A stretch of DNA of 33,991 bases from Bacteroidales bacterium (GCA_024398075.1 JAKSJM010000028.1:1-33991); one strand, 5' to 3'; positions 1-8,833 are shown, counted from the stretch's first letter. The notes: a model not told the origin generated them from the letters alone. A program made the numbers and translations.

Positions 1-282
1 CAGCCGGACACGACCCGGAAAATGCTGCCGTTTCATCCGGGTCGTGGCATAGAAAGCTTCCATTCCTTTCCCCAGCCGGACACGACCCGGAAAATGCTGC
101 CGTTTCATCCGGGTCGTGGCATAGAAAACGTCCATTCCCTGCCCCAGCCGGACACGACCCCGACAAATGCGCTGTTTCTTCCGGGTCGTGGCATAGAAAG
201 CTTCCATTCCCTGCCCCAGCCGGACGCGACCCCGACCCCGACAAATGCGCTGTTTCTTCCGGGTCGTGGCATAGAAAGGTGC
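1..282. repeat. 72-bp tandem repeat array with internal palindrome, about 3.9 copies
   Basis: Units begin at 1, 73, 145 and 217, an exact 72-bp period; the last unit carries a 6-bp internal duplication (CCGACC) and degenerates after about 280. In units 1 and 2 an 11-bp inverted repeat (left arm 9-19, right arm 36-46 in unit 1) encloses a 16-nt loop; units 3 and 4 keep the right arm but have an altered left arm. The array begins at the first base of the window, so it probably extends upstream. It contains an open frame of repeated peptides, but that is a by-product of a period divisible by three. From about 283 to 389 I see no gene, only the promoter of the next gene. Confidence 0.9.
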
Positions 283-339
283 AGAGGAGCGGCCGAGCGG
301 TCCGGAGGGTTCGCACGCCGGCGCTGGCGCGTGCGCGAG

Positions 340-370
340 TTGCAGAACAGCAGGATTTTTGTTACATTTG
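340..370 (+). promoter_or_regulatory. Putative Bacteroidota promoter for the kinase-RapZ cluster
   Basis: TACATTTG at 363-370 matches the -7 consensus TAnnTTTG, and a TTG at 340-342 lies 20 nt upstream where the -33 element is expected. The ATG at 390 follows 19 nt after the box. Confidence 0.6.
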
Positions 371-389
371 TAGGTTTAAAGGAAAAAAG

Positions 390-1805
390 ATGGAACAGTT
401 AGAACAATTATTCCTCTCATATACAGGCCAGAAGGCCGAAGAAATCAAGGAACTCACCACCTCCGGAAGTAACAGAAGGTACTTCAGACTACGCTCTGGA
501 GAGATCTCTGTCGTGGGAGTTGTGGGTACGAACCTCGAGGAGAACAGGGCATTCCTCTCGATCGACAAGCATTTCATGGAGAAGGGCATCAGGGTGCCTA
601 AGGTCTACGCAGTGAGCGAGGACGAGATGTGCTACATCCAGCAGGACCTCGGCGACGAGCAGCTCTACAATGCTGTGTCTGCAGGCCGCGAGAGCGGAGA
701 GTACTCGATCATCGAGCGCGATCTCATCATGAAGACAGTGGCCATGCTCCCGAAGATCCAGTTCAGGGGCGCAGAAGGCCTTGACTTCACCAAGTGCTTT
801 CCTGACAAGGAGTTCAACGAAAGGATGGTGAACTTCGACCTGAACTACTTCAAGTATTGCTTCCTGAAGGCCACAGGCCTGGAGTTCAACGAAGTGAAGC
901 TCCAGGACGACTTCGACCTGCTGAAGGAAGACCTTCTCGAGGACTTCGGAGACACCTTCATGTACCGCGACTTCCAGGCCCGAAACGTGATGATCTTCGA
1001 GGGTGAGCCGTATTTCATTGACTTCCAGGGAGGAAGAAGAGGCCCGATCTACTACGACGTAGCATCATTCATCTGGCAGGCGCGCTCCCGCTTCCCTGAC
1101 GACTTCAAGGAGCAGCTCATCGACACCTACCTGTCGGCGCTGAAGACTTATACCAATGTTGACGAGAAGGAGTTCCACGAGAAACTCCGCATGTTCGTCC
1201 TCTTCCGCACCCTCCAGGTGCTCGGCGCGTACGGATTCCGCGGCTACTTCGAGAAGAAGCCGCACTTCCTCGCAAGTGTGCCATTTGCACTCAGCAACCT
1301 CAGAAAGCTGCTGAAGACTCCATTCGCCAAATACCCATACCTGAACAAGGTCCTCACCGAGCTCACATCCATGCCTCAGTTCTACCAGATGACAGAGGAC
1401 AAGAGACTCGAGGTCAAGATCTACAGTTTCGCATACAAGAAAGGCATCCCTGTCGACACCACTGGAAACGGAGGAGGCTACGTGTTCGATTGCCGCTCGG
1501 TAAACAACCCAGGCAAGTATGAGTACTATCGCCAGTTCACCGGCCTCGACCAGGAAGTCATCAAGTTCCTTGAGGACGACGGAGAGATAAACACCTTCCT
1601 CGACAGCGTGTACTCGCTCGTAGATGCACACGTCAAGAGATTCATTGAGAGGAAGTTCACCCACCTGCAGGTATGCTTCGGCTGCACCGGAGGCCAGCAC
1701 AGGTCGGTGTACAGTGCAGAGCACCTTGCCGAGCACCTTGCCAGAAAGTATGACATCAAGATTACCGTAGTTCACAGAGAGCTCGGCATCGAGAAAATGC
1801 TATAA
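390..1805 (+). CDS. AmgK-like amino-sugar kinase fused to RapZ C-terminal domain
   Basis: 471 aa. The first ~320 residues form an aminoglycoside/choline-kinase-type phosphotransferase: YRDFQARN supplies the catalytic Asp194 and Asn199 (Arg193 replaces the Gly of the usual HGD), and IDFQ supplies metal-binding Asp211. The last ~110 residues resemble the RapZ C-terminal domain, with GCTGGQHRS at 431-439. In proteobacteria AmgK phosphorylates the anomeric hydroxyl of MurNAc/GlcNAc during wall recycling; RapZ uses its C-terminal domain to sense glucosamine-6-phosphate. The ATG at 390 is chosen over the upstream in-frame start at 279 because the extension runs through the promoter and a low-complexity GC-rich stretch. 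The stop lies 2 nt before the MurU-like gene, indicating one transcript. The N-terminal Walker ATPase of full-length RapZ is absent. Substrate is inferred from context. Confidence 0.85.
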   Translation: MEQLEQLFLSYTGQKAEEIKELTTSGSNRRYFRLRSGEISVVGVVGTNLEENRAFLSIDKHFMEKGIRVPKVYAVSEDEMCYIQQDLGDEQLYNAVSAGRESGEYSIIERDLIMKTVAMLPKIQFRGAEGLDFTKCFPDKEFNERMVNFDLNYFKYCFLKATGLEFNEVKLQDDFDLLKEDLLEDFGDTFMYRDFQARNVMIFEGEPYFIDFQGGRRGPIYYDVASFIWQARSRFPDDFKEQLIDTYLSALKTYTNVDEKEFHEKLRMFVLFRTLQVLGAYGFRGYFEKKPHFLASVPFALSNLRKLLKTPFAKYPYLNKVLTELTSMPQFYQMTEDKRLEVKIYSFAYKKGIPVDTTGNGGGYVFDCRSVNNPGKYEYYRQFTGLDQEVIKFLEDDGEINTFLDSVYSLVDAHVKRFIERKFTHLQVCFGCTGGQHRSVYSAEHLAEHLARKYDIKITVVHRELGIEKML

Positions 1806-1807
1806 CG

Positions 1808-2563
1808 ATGAAAGCGATGATCTTTGCGGCAGGCCTTGGCACAAGGCTGAAGCCACTCACAGACACGATGCCGAAGGCGCTGGTCCCTATCGCGGGCCAG
1901 CCCCTTCTCCAGCATGTATTCGACAGGCTCAGCGCCATCGGGTACGACGACTTCGTGGTAAACGCCCATCATTTCGCCGACCAGATCATCGACTACATCA
2001 CTGACACCGCCACCCTCCCAGAGGGCACCAGGGTGCAGATTTCAAACGAGCAGCCAGAGCCGCTCGAGACGGGAGGAGGCATTCTGAATGCTGAGCCAAT
2101 GCTCACGGACAGAGACGACCCTCACTTCTTGGTACACAATGTGGACATACTCTCCGACCTGGATTTCGATTGGTTCCTAAGCCAGGTGGAGCCAGAAGCA
2201 TTGTCCACCATCCTTGTCAGCGACCGCGTCACACAGAGGTACTTCCTCTTCGACGACGACATGCGCCTCGTGGGATGGACAAACATAGCCACTGGAGAGG
2301 TGAAGTCACCTTTCGAGGGCATTGACCCTGCCAAGTGCAGGAAATACGCATTCGCGGGCATACATTGCATGTCCACGAAGATTTTCGAAGTGATGAAGCA
2401 GCTCGGCTACGAGGGCAAGTTCTCCATCGTGGACTTCTACCTCAAGGCCTGCGAGCGCCACATCATCCGCGGAGCGCTGCCTGAGCAGCTCACGCTCGTG
2501 GATGTGGGCAAGCTCTCGACCCTTCAGGTGGCCGAGGACTTCTGCAAGTCACACACGAAGTAA
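1808..2563 (+). CDS. murU: MurU-like sugar-1-phosphate nucleotidyltransferase
   Basis: 251 aa, the usual length for MurU/RmlA-type single-domain nucleotidyltransferases. The N-terminal signature GLGTRL at 9-14 with Pro22-Lys23 forms the nucleotide-binding loop; ETGGGILNA follows, and Asn111-Val112-Asp113 provides the metal-binding Asp. MurU converts MurNAc-1-phosphate and UTP to UDP-MurNAc, bypassing de novo synthesis. Coupling 2 nt downstream of an AmgK-like kinase is the arrangement of the AmgK-MurU salvage route, which supports this call over a mannose- or glucose-1-phosphate enzyme. Cytoplasmic. The symbol rests on family plus neighbour, so the substrate is probable rather than shown. Confidence 0.8.
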   Translation: MKAMIFAAGLGTRLKPLTDTMPKALVPIAGQPLLQHVFDRLSAIGYDDFVVNAHHFADQIIDYITDTATLPEGTRVQISNEQPEPLETGGGILNAEPMLTDRDDPHFLVHNVDILSDLDFDWFLSQVEPEALSTILVSDRVTQRYFLFDDDMRLVGWTNIATGEVKSPFEGIDPAKCRKYAFAGIHCMSTKIFEVMKQLGYEGKFSIVDFYLKACERHIIRGALPEQLTLVDVGKLSTLQVAEDFCKSHTK

Positions 2564-2592
2564 TTGCATAATATTTGCGGTTTTATCGGATT

Positions 2593-5500
2593 ATGAAAAG
2601 TTTTTTGACGAAGATATGGTTCCCGATGGCAGTGGCAGCTACCGCTGTCGCGAGTTCCATTGACCTGAATGACCACATCCACAGGGTGGAGACGCGACCT
2701 GGCGTCCCCATCGAGTGCATCGTAGACTCCCCTGTCGGCCTCCAGGACACCGTCATATACCCACTCGGAGGATACAAGCTCCGCTGGACAGAAGAGGATT
2801 TCAAGATGGACGCCGTCCAGCTTGACAGCCTCGGCCTCGACTTCACAGTAGAAGACGTCGACAGCGCCAGCCTCATCACAGCCCGCGACACCATGAAAGT
2901 ACCTGATTCATTGAGGCTTACAGACCCATTTAGATACAAGTACTATGTCGCACTCGTCGACTCGCTCACCCACCGCATCGTGGTGGACTCGCTCAAGGAA
3001 GTCGGCGACAGCATCATCTGGCCAAAGATTGACTCCATCTACTACGCCGACTCGGCGAGGGTAGCCAAGGAGAAGTTTGACAAGTGGTTCAACTCCCTCT
3101 CGAAGAAGGAAAAGAAGAGATATCTCGAGGAGCAGAGGCTCCCTATCCTCAGGCGCCAGATGGACAGTATCGCGAACGCAAAGGACAGCATCGCGAACAT
3201 CAAGGACAGTATCCTGAAGAGCACTCCACGTATCCTGGAGACAGGTTTCCTCCCAGACTCGATGTACTACAAGCGCATCATCACATGGGAGCGCGACCGC
3301 CAGTTCCAGGACCTCTTCGTGCATGTGCCGGATACGGGCTACAACTACTGGTTCCACGATGCGCCATACCTGCGTAAGGATGTGAACGCCACACACTTAG
3401 GCGTCATGGGATCGCCAGTTCAGTACTACAACTTCTTCCTCCGTGGCAGCGACGACAGCACGCCATACTTCGAGGCGCTCGAGAGCTGGACATACACGCC
3501 GGAGACATTGCCATTCCTGAACACGAAGACCCCATACACGGAGCTCTCCTATTTCGGAACGCTCCTCGCCGGCGACAAGAAGGAGTCGGACAACCTCCAT
3601 CTCCTCACGTCGACAAACATAACCCCAGCCCTCAACGTGACTGTTTGTTACAATGGTTTCGGTGGCAATGGTATCCTCGCGAACGAGAAGACCACAAATG
3701 GCAACTGGCTCCTGCACGCAAACTACATGGGCAAAAATTACATGGCCCATGTCGGCATGATACGCGACAAGGTGACAAGGGGCGAGAACGGAGGTATCGT
3801 GGACAATTATTGGGTCAGGGACACCACCATCGATGCCAGGACCATCGCAGTGGCCATGACAGACTCCAAGAGCATCACGAAGAAAAACACCTTCTTCATC
3901 GACCAGCAGTATAGACTTCCATTCGAAGTGGTAGAGGAATTCCTCGACGAAGCCAAGGAAAGGAGAGACTACAAGAAGTGGGAAAATGGCATAGTGAAGA
4001 ATCTCAAGGACAGTCTCAACAGACGTGAAGAGCCTATCACAAAGAAAGATATCGAACTCTATGTGGCATATAGGCTCGCGAAGAAGGAGGGCAGGCTGAC
4101 CAGCGAGATATCAGATGCATTCTTCGAAAGGAACCATCATGAGGAAGTGCCTATGAATCCAGGATATGGCGAAGGAGAGGGTAGCCTAGGTGAAGGAGAG
4201 GGTAGGCAAGGTGACGGAGAGGGCGATTCAGCAAGCGGTGGAGACTCTCCTTCTGCGAGCCCTTCCATGTCACCAGGCGACGCAGTTGCACCTAGCCCTG
4301 CCGCAGCCGCACCTACATCAGGAGCCGGAGCGCCTACACCTGGAGCCGGAGCACCGAAGGACACATCTTCTGTGAAGCTCAACCCAGATGCGAACAGCAG
4401 TGCTTTCTACATCGGCCACAGCTCGGATCTCACTATCTACACGAGAAAGTACACAGACAAGGTAGACAAACGAAACCAGGCTGCAGATGCGCTGTTCAAC
4501 GGAGTCTATAACTACAACACAGCCATGAGCGCAGACTCGCTGAGGACCATGAAACTCGACAACAAGGTCTTCGTAAGGCTTCAGCCTTGGAGCGGAGACG
4601 CACTCATCTCGAAGCTCGACGTAGGAGTCGGCGACAGGATCAAGAACTTCTACTCGCTCGACCCAACCTTCCTCTCAGGTGGCCTGAACACCACTTGGAA
4701 CTCATTCTACATATATGCGGGAACAAATGGCCAGATAGGCGAGAACTCGCGCTGGAAGGCCAAGGGAGACTACGTTCTTCTCGGAAGCGAGTTCAGCGAC
4801 CTTAACCTGAGCGCCGAGGCGAACTTCAAGTTCTACCCATTCAGAAGGGCGAGAAAGAGTCCTATCTCACTCACGGCAAGTTTCGAGACTCACCTCAACG
4901 AGCCAGACTACTACGAGCAGCACATGATGACAAACCACTACAAGTGGGACAATGACTTCTCGAAGAAATCGACCACGAAGATCCAGGGCAAGGTAGACAT
5001 CCCACGCTTCGGATTCAGCGCATACGCTGGCTACGCGCTCCTCGCAAACAACGTTTACTACGACACACTCGGAATAGTCAGACAGAACACTTCTCCTATG
5101 AGCGTTCTCAGCCTGGGCCTCAAGAAGAACTTTGTGCTCGGAAAGCTTCACCTCGACCACAACCTTCTCTTCCAGCTTTCGTCAAATGAAGAAGTGCTCC
5201 CACTCCCTACCATGGCGGCAAATGCAAGGTACTACATGCAGCTCCCTATCTCAAATGGAGTCATGCACATGCAGCTTGGAGTGGACGGATACTGGAATAC
5301 GGCATGGTATTCGCCAGCATGGAATCCGGCTCTTGGATTATTCCATAACCAGAAAGAATACAAGTATAACAATGGTCCATACTTCGATGCATTCGTCAAC
5401 ATCCAGTGGAAGACCTGCGTACTGTTCATCAAATACCAGAACGCAGGACTGGGATGGCCAATGAAGAAGAAGGACTACTTCAGTGCACACCACTACATCT

Positions 5501-5613
5501 ACACAGACCGCGAGGTCAAGGTAGGCGTTTACTGGCCGTTCTACAACCAGCCAGCAAAGAATGTGGGCTCAGCAGCGTCCGCAGCAAACAAAGGACACTC
5601 ACACGCGCACTGA
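2593..5613 (+). CDS. Putative porin (Porin_10 family), outer membrane
   Basis: 1006 aa from the ATG at 2593. The open frame extends to a TTG at 2575, but that TTG lies in a promoter-like TAATATTTG and the ATG gives a clean signal peptide (residues 1 to ~22, Lys then hydrophobic then AVASS). The protein has alternating aromatic/polar strands typical of an outer-membrane barrel, and the segment around YNFFLRGSDDSTPYF and the following PYTELSYFGTLL region resemble the Bacteroidota putative porin family. Residues ~524-590 are a low-complexity Gly/Glu then Ala/Pro/Ser insert that splits the barrel-like regions; the C-terminus ends in a His-rich HSHAH tail rather than a terminal aromatic. It is 29 nt after the MurU-like gene and 16 nt before the transglycosylase gene. 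What it transports is unknown. Confidence 0.75.
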   Translation: MKSFLTKIWFPMAVAATAVASSIDLNDHIHRVETRPGVPIECIVDSPVGLQDTVIYPLGGYKLRWTEEDFKMDAVQLDSLGLDFTVEDVDSASLITARDTMKVPDSLRLTDPFRYKYYVALVDSLTHRIVVDSLKEVGDSIIWPKIDSIYYADSARVAKEKFDKWFNSLSKKEKKRYLEEQRLPILRRQMDSIANAKDSIANIKDSILKSTPRILETGFLPDSMYYKRIITWERDRQFQDLFVHVPDTGYNYWFHDAPYLRKDVNATHLGVMGSPVQYYNFFLRGSDDSTPYFEALESWTYTPETLPFLNTKTPYTELSYFGTLLAGDKKESDNLHLLTSTNITPALNVTVCYNGFGGNGILANEKTTNGNWLLHANYMGKNYMAHVGMIRDKVTRGENGGIVDNYWVRDTTIDARTIAVAMTDSKSITKKNTFFIDQQYRLPFEVVEEFLDEAKERRDYKKWENGIVKNLKDSLNRREEPITKKDIELYVAYRLAKKEGRLTSEISDAFFERNHHEEVPMNPGYGEGEGSLGEGEGRQGDGEGDSASGGDSPSASPSMSPGDAVAPSPAAAAPTSGAGAPTPGAGAPKDTSSVKLNPDANSSAFYIGHSSDLTIYTRKYTDKVDKRNQAADALFNGVYNYNTAMSADSLRTMKLDNKVFVRLQPWSGDALISKLDVGVGDRIKNFYSLDPTFLSGGLNTTWNSFYIYAGTNGQIGENSRWKAKGDYVLLGSEFSDLNLSAEANFKFYPFRRARKSPISLTASFETHLNEPDYYEQHMMTNHYKWDNDFSKKSTTKIQGKVDIPRFGFSAYAGYALLANNVYYDTLGIVRQNTSPMSVLSLGLKKNFVLGKLHLDHNLLFQLSSNEEVLPLPTMAANARYYMQLPISNGVMHMQLGVDGYWNTAWYSPAWNPALGLFHNQKEYKYNNGPYFDAFVNIQWKTCVLFIKYQNAGLGWPMKKKDYFSAHHYIYTDREVKVGVYWPFYNQPAKNVGSAASAANKGHSHAH

Positions 5614-5629
5614 CGTTAAACAGTGAAAG

Positions 5630-6775
5630 ATGAAGGTAAGTAGAGGAATCTTTACCATTGCTTCGGCTATCATCATTGGTGTAACCATAGGATTGTTCAT
5701 AAGGGAAGAGATGCCGGAGCACAAGCAAATCGAGGTCGCCCCATACAGGGACACCTCCCTTTTCTGTGCGCTCAGCATCAAGGAGCACGACGACACGACC
5801 AGCTCGCTCATCGTGGGTTATTGCTACGCCATGATGAAGGCATTTGCCACAGTAGACACTCTGGACATGGACATCAGGGTCGTACCAGACAGCCTGTCAT
5901 GGGTGGATTCGCTCAAACAGGGAAGGTGGGACATGGTGGTCATCCCCATCGAGGATGCAGTCGAACGCGACAGCATCCTCTATAGCCAGCCGCTCGACAG
6001 CATAGCCGTCTGCGCCGCCGGCCTGCATAGGCAGGACATCATCGAAGGCGTCAACGAGTGGTTGCCTTTCATGTATGAGAGGAAGAACCACGCGCGCAAC
6101 GTAAACATCTTCATGCACCCATACAACCCAGTCCTGAAGGCGGAAAGGGGCAAGACAGTCTCCTACATCAGCCCTTACGACGACATCATCAAGAAATACG
6201 CAGGAAACCTGGGGTGGGACTGGAGAATGCTTGCCGCACTCATCTTCCAGGAGTCGCACTTCAACATCAACGCCGGCTCCACAAGAGGCGCCCACGGACT
6301 TATGCAGGTTATGCCTGCGACAGCGCGCCAGTACAAGATAGAGAACACATTGGACCCAGAAGACTGCATCAGAGGTGGCGTAGAGCTGCTTGGATCTCTC
6401 CAGAGGTTCTTTTCCGGCAAGGCAGACAACCCAGTGGAGCTTCACAAAATGGCTCTCGCCGCATACAACGCAGGCCCTGGACGCATCCAGGACTGCATCA
6501 ATCTCGCGAACTTCCTCCACAAGCCATCCAAGACCTGGGACGACCTACTCAATGTCATCCCACAGATGAATGAGGACAGCATCATGGAGATCGACACCGT
6601 CAAATGTGGTAAGTTCAAGGGAGGAGAGACAGTGGCATTTGTAGACAATATCATGTCGCTCTATGAGACTTTCTGCACCATCTGTCCAAATGCAGACTCT
6701 ACCGCAGCTCCTTTCGGGCTGCTGGATCTAGTTACTGAGCCCGAACAGTCTGAGCAGGATCAACCCGAGCAATGA
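5630..6775 (+). CDS. MltF-like membrane-bound lytic transglycosylase
   Basis: 381 aa. A single N-terminal hydrophobic segment (about residues 6-24) anchors or exports it. Residues ~35-165 resemble a degenerate solute-binding (periplasmic-binding-protein) fold, followed by an SLT/GH23 domain: FQESHFN with catalytic Glu208, then GAHGLMQVMPATA and ALAAYNAGPGR, the classic order of the three GH23 motifs. It would cleave the MurNAc-GlcNAc bond and release 1,6-anhydro-muropeptides in the periplasm. The two-domain layout matches MltF of E. coli, though the solute-binding half looks shortened. Position after the kinase and nucleotidyltransferase genes fits a wall-recycling role. Its last 44 bp overlap the convergent ABC permease gene. 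Confidence 0.85.
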   Translation: MKVSRGIFTIASAIIIGVTIGLFIREEMPEHKQIEVAPYRDTSLFCALSIKEHDDTTSSLIVGYCYAMMKAFATVDTLDMDIRVVPDSLSWVDSLKQGRWDMVVIPIEDAVERDSILYSQPLDSIAVCAAGLHRQDIIEGVNEWLPFMYERKNHARNVNIFMHPYNPVLKAERGKTVSYISPYDDIIKKYAGNLGWDWRMLAALIFQESHFNINAGSTRGAHGLMQVMPATARQYKIENTLDPEDCIRGGVELLGSLQRFFSGKADNPVELHKMALAAYNAGPGRIQDCINLANFLHKPSKTWDDLLNVIPQMNEDSIMEIDTVKCGKFKGGETVAFVDNIMSLYETFCTICPNADSTAAPFGLLDLVTEPEQSEQDQPEQ

Positions 6776-7901
6776 ACTTGGTCGGAATGAGCAGTAGCAG
6801 CATGATGGCCACGTAGGCGATCACATCAGCTGCGATGACCATCGGAATATTCACAGTCACAGGCACATACGAGAGGAAATAGTTCGCAGGATCGAGCTTG
6901 ATGAGATGGGTCTGGCTCTGGATGATGCAGAAAAGGAATGCGAGTGCATTGCCTATCGCCATACCCTTCAGCACGAGATTCGACGACACTTTGAGGAACA
7001 CCATGGAGATGGAGCGGTCCGTCATGCCCATGGACTTGAGTGTGCCTATGGTGGAAATGCTTCTGAAAAGAAGTATGAGAAGGCCAGAGATCATGTTGAA
7101 TCCAGCCACAATGGTCATCAGCAGAAGGATGAACACTACGTTGAAGTCGATGAGGTTAAGCCAATCGAAAAGCTGAGGATACTTGTCCATCATGGACTGA
7201 GCCACAGGAGCGCTCTCATCGTCAGGAGTGGCCAGCAATGCTATCATGCCTATGTGGCCAGTCGCCTCGCTCATCAGATGCGCATCTCTGTGCGCATCGT
7301 CCAGAGTCACTTCCAGCACGGAAGCTTCATTCTCATCCCAGCCATTGAGTCGCCTCATATCTTCAAGAGAGGCGAAGACCATGAGACTCTCGTCCACCTG
7401 CACTGGGCTCTCATAGACGCTCACCACAGAGAACTTTCTCACCTTGACCCTGTCTCCCACGAAATACGCCTGGAAACTATCACCTACTCCTATTTTCAGG
7501 AGTTCCGAAAGTCTTCTAGGGATGCTCACGCCCAATCCAGAAAGAGAATCCGCATAGTTCTCCACGCCCTTGAAAAGGACTCCATGTATGTCTTCTCCAT
7601 TCTTGATCACTCCTGCCCTATAGATGGCAGGATAAACATTCTTTACGCCAGGAACATTCTCTATATCAGAAAGATAGCTTGGTTCGGAATTAAGCGACGA
7701 GCCCTCGCTCACAAAGTTCATGTCAGGAGGCGTGAGCTGGATGTCGCCGGAGAAAGAAGAAAGGCCATCACGGATTTTCTCCCTGAAGCCATAAGAGATG
7801 GACACAGCCAGTATCATCACAAAGAATGATATAGCGATGGAGACCATCGCTACCTTGCCCTTGAACCTGAGCTTACCGGCTATGAATCCTGTAACATCCA
7901 T
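6732..7901 (-). CDS. ABC transporter permease, LolC/LolE-like (FtsX domain)
   Basis: 389 aa. The layout is that of the LolC/E-MacB permease class: one N-terminal membrane helix (about 17-38), a large periplasmic domain (about 40-250), then three helices grouped at about 255-385 (FtsX domain). The ISxxFxxMILAVSISYGFREKI start is typical of lipoprotein-releasing permeases. It would work with an ATPase that is not encoded nearby. The ATG sits 2 nt after the stop of the TPR-like gene. Lipoprotein release is the likeliest role, but macrolide- or peptide-export permeases share this fold. Confidence 0.8.
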   Translation of the reverse strand: MDVTGFIAGKLRFKGKVAMVSIAISFFVMILAVSISYGFREKIRDGLSSFSGDIQLTPPDMNFVSEGSSLNSEPSYLSDIENVPGVKNVYPAIYRAGVIKNGEDIHGVLFKGVENYADSLSGLGVSIPRRLSELLKIGVGDSFQAYFVGDRVKVRKFSVVSVYESPVQVDESLMVFASLEDMRRLNGWDENEASVLEVTLDDAHRDAHLMSEATGHIGMIALLATPDDESAPVAQSMMDKYPQLFDWLNLIDFNVVFILLLMTIVAGFNMISGLLILLFRSISTIGTLKSMGMTDRSISMVFLKVSSNLVLKGMAIGNALAFLFCIIQSQTHLIKLDPANYFLSYVPVTVNIPMVIAADVIAYVAIMLLLLIPTKFIARVDPAQTVRAQ

Positions 7902-7903
7902 CC

Positions 7904-8833
7904 TTACTTCTTCTGGCTCATGGCATCGATACGTGCCTGTGCAGACTTCTTCTCAGCCTCGTCAGGAGAACACTTGATAAGCATCTCGATATACTTCTTC
8001 TCCATCTTCCAGTTCTTGTCCTTGCGAGCCATCAGAACGCAGTTCTTTATGGCCGTGTAATCGTCCTTCGCGATTTTCAAGACCTTATTATAATATTTGA
8101 GGGCTTTCTTGTGGTCCTGGCTCACCACGAACTCGTAGGTGCCAAGGTTGTCAAGGAACATCACATTCTTTGGCTCATAGTTGAGCATCTTCTCAGACAC
8201 AGCCTTGAATGCGTTGTAGGCAGCTGGCGAGCCGATGCTGTAAAGCGCGGCGCACTCATCCTGGATGAGCGCAGAGAAATCCTCTGCTGAGACTGCTTCA
8301 GAGCCATATTTCCACTTAGGATGAGATGAAGCATTGTAATCAATGATACCCTTGAGCATAGAGAGTGCCATGTCTGGACTCTCCTTCTCATAAGCCATCA
8401 GAGAGGACACCTTCTCAAGCCTGAGATCCAGGCGCTCTGGTGCTACCTTTATGGCCTTGTCGATGGCTGAAGAAGAAAGGGCATAAAGAGAATCCACGTA
8501 GAAGTTCTCCTGGTAGTAATGAACATCATTGCCCGTCGTATCCTTGAGCGAGAGCACAGGCTTCATGCCCATGAACTTGTCCTGAGACTTGGTGACTACC
8601 TGGGTGTACTGCGACTTGGCAAAATAGTACACGAAGCGAGCAGTGAGCATGTCCACGTCATCGGGGAAGTCAGCCTCCCACTTGTTGATGAGGTTCTCTA
8701 TGCCCACGCCGGAAGGACCAAGGTTCTTCACGAGAGTGTTATACTTGTTCAAGTACTCAGCGCTGGTCTTCTGTGCCATCGCAGAGGTGCAGACGGTCAG
8801 GGCAGCAAGTGCGGTCAAGATGATCTTTTTCAT
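7904..8833 (-). CDS. Secreted TPR-like repeat protein of unknown function
   Basis: 309 aa. A type I signal peptide is clear (MKKIILTALAALTVCTSAMA, cleavage probably after Ala20). The mature part is rich in alpha-helical repeats resembling tetratricopeptide repeats: YEFVVSQDHKKALKYYNKVLKIAKDD and the following helix pair near the C-terminus fit best. It probably acts as a periplasmic or surface scaffold. It overlaps the upstream methyltransferase gene by 4 nt (ATGA) and precedes the permease gene by 2 nt, so the three are translated from one message. No catalytic residues are apparent. Confidence 0.75.
   Translation of the reverse strand: MKKIILTALAALTVCTSAMAQKTSAEYLNKYNTLVKNLGPSGVGIENLINKWEADFPDDVDMLTARFVYYFAKSQYTQVVTKSQDKFMGMKPVLSLKDTTGNDVHYYQENFYVDSLYALSSSAIDKAIKVAPERLDLRLEKVSSLMAYEKESPDMALSMLKGIIDYNASSHPKWKYGSEAVSAEDFSALIQDECAALYSIGSPAAYNAFKAVSEKMLNYEPKNVMFLDNLGTYEFVVSQDHKKALKYYNKVLKIAKDDYTAIKNCVLMARKDKNWKMEKKYIEMLIKCSPDEAEKKSAQARIDAMSQKK

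Noticed and set aside
1-282. CRISPR array
   Set aside because: The units are contiguous tandem copies with no unique spacers.
22-402. 126-aa open frame of repeated peptides
   Set aside because: It is produced by the 72-bp tandem repeat (divisible by three) and runs past the real start at 390; the repeats are better explained by their palindromes.
1065-1775. 236-aa frame on the - strand
   Set aside because: Antisense shadow of the kinase-RapZ gene, whose catalytic motifs are clear.
2575-2592. TTG start for the porin gene
   Set aside because: It lies in a promoter-like sequence and the ATG at 2593 gives a cleaner signal peptide.
6906-7829. 307-aa frame on the + strand
   Set aside because: Antisense to the ABC permease; His/Arg-rich composition is typical of a complementary-strand frame and shows no domain.
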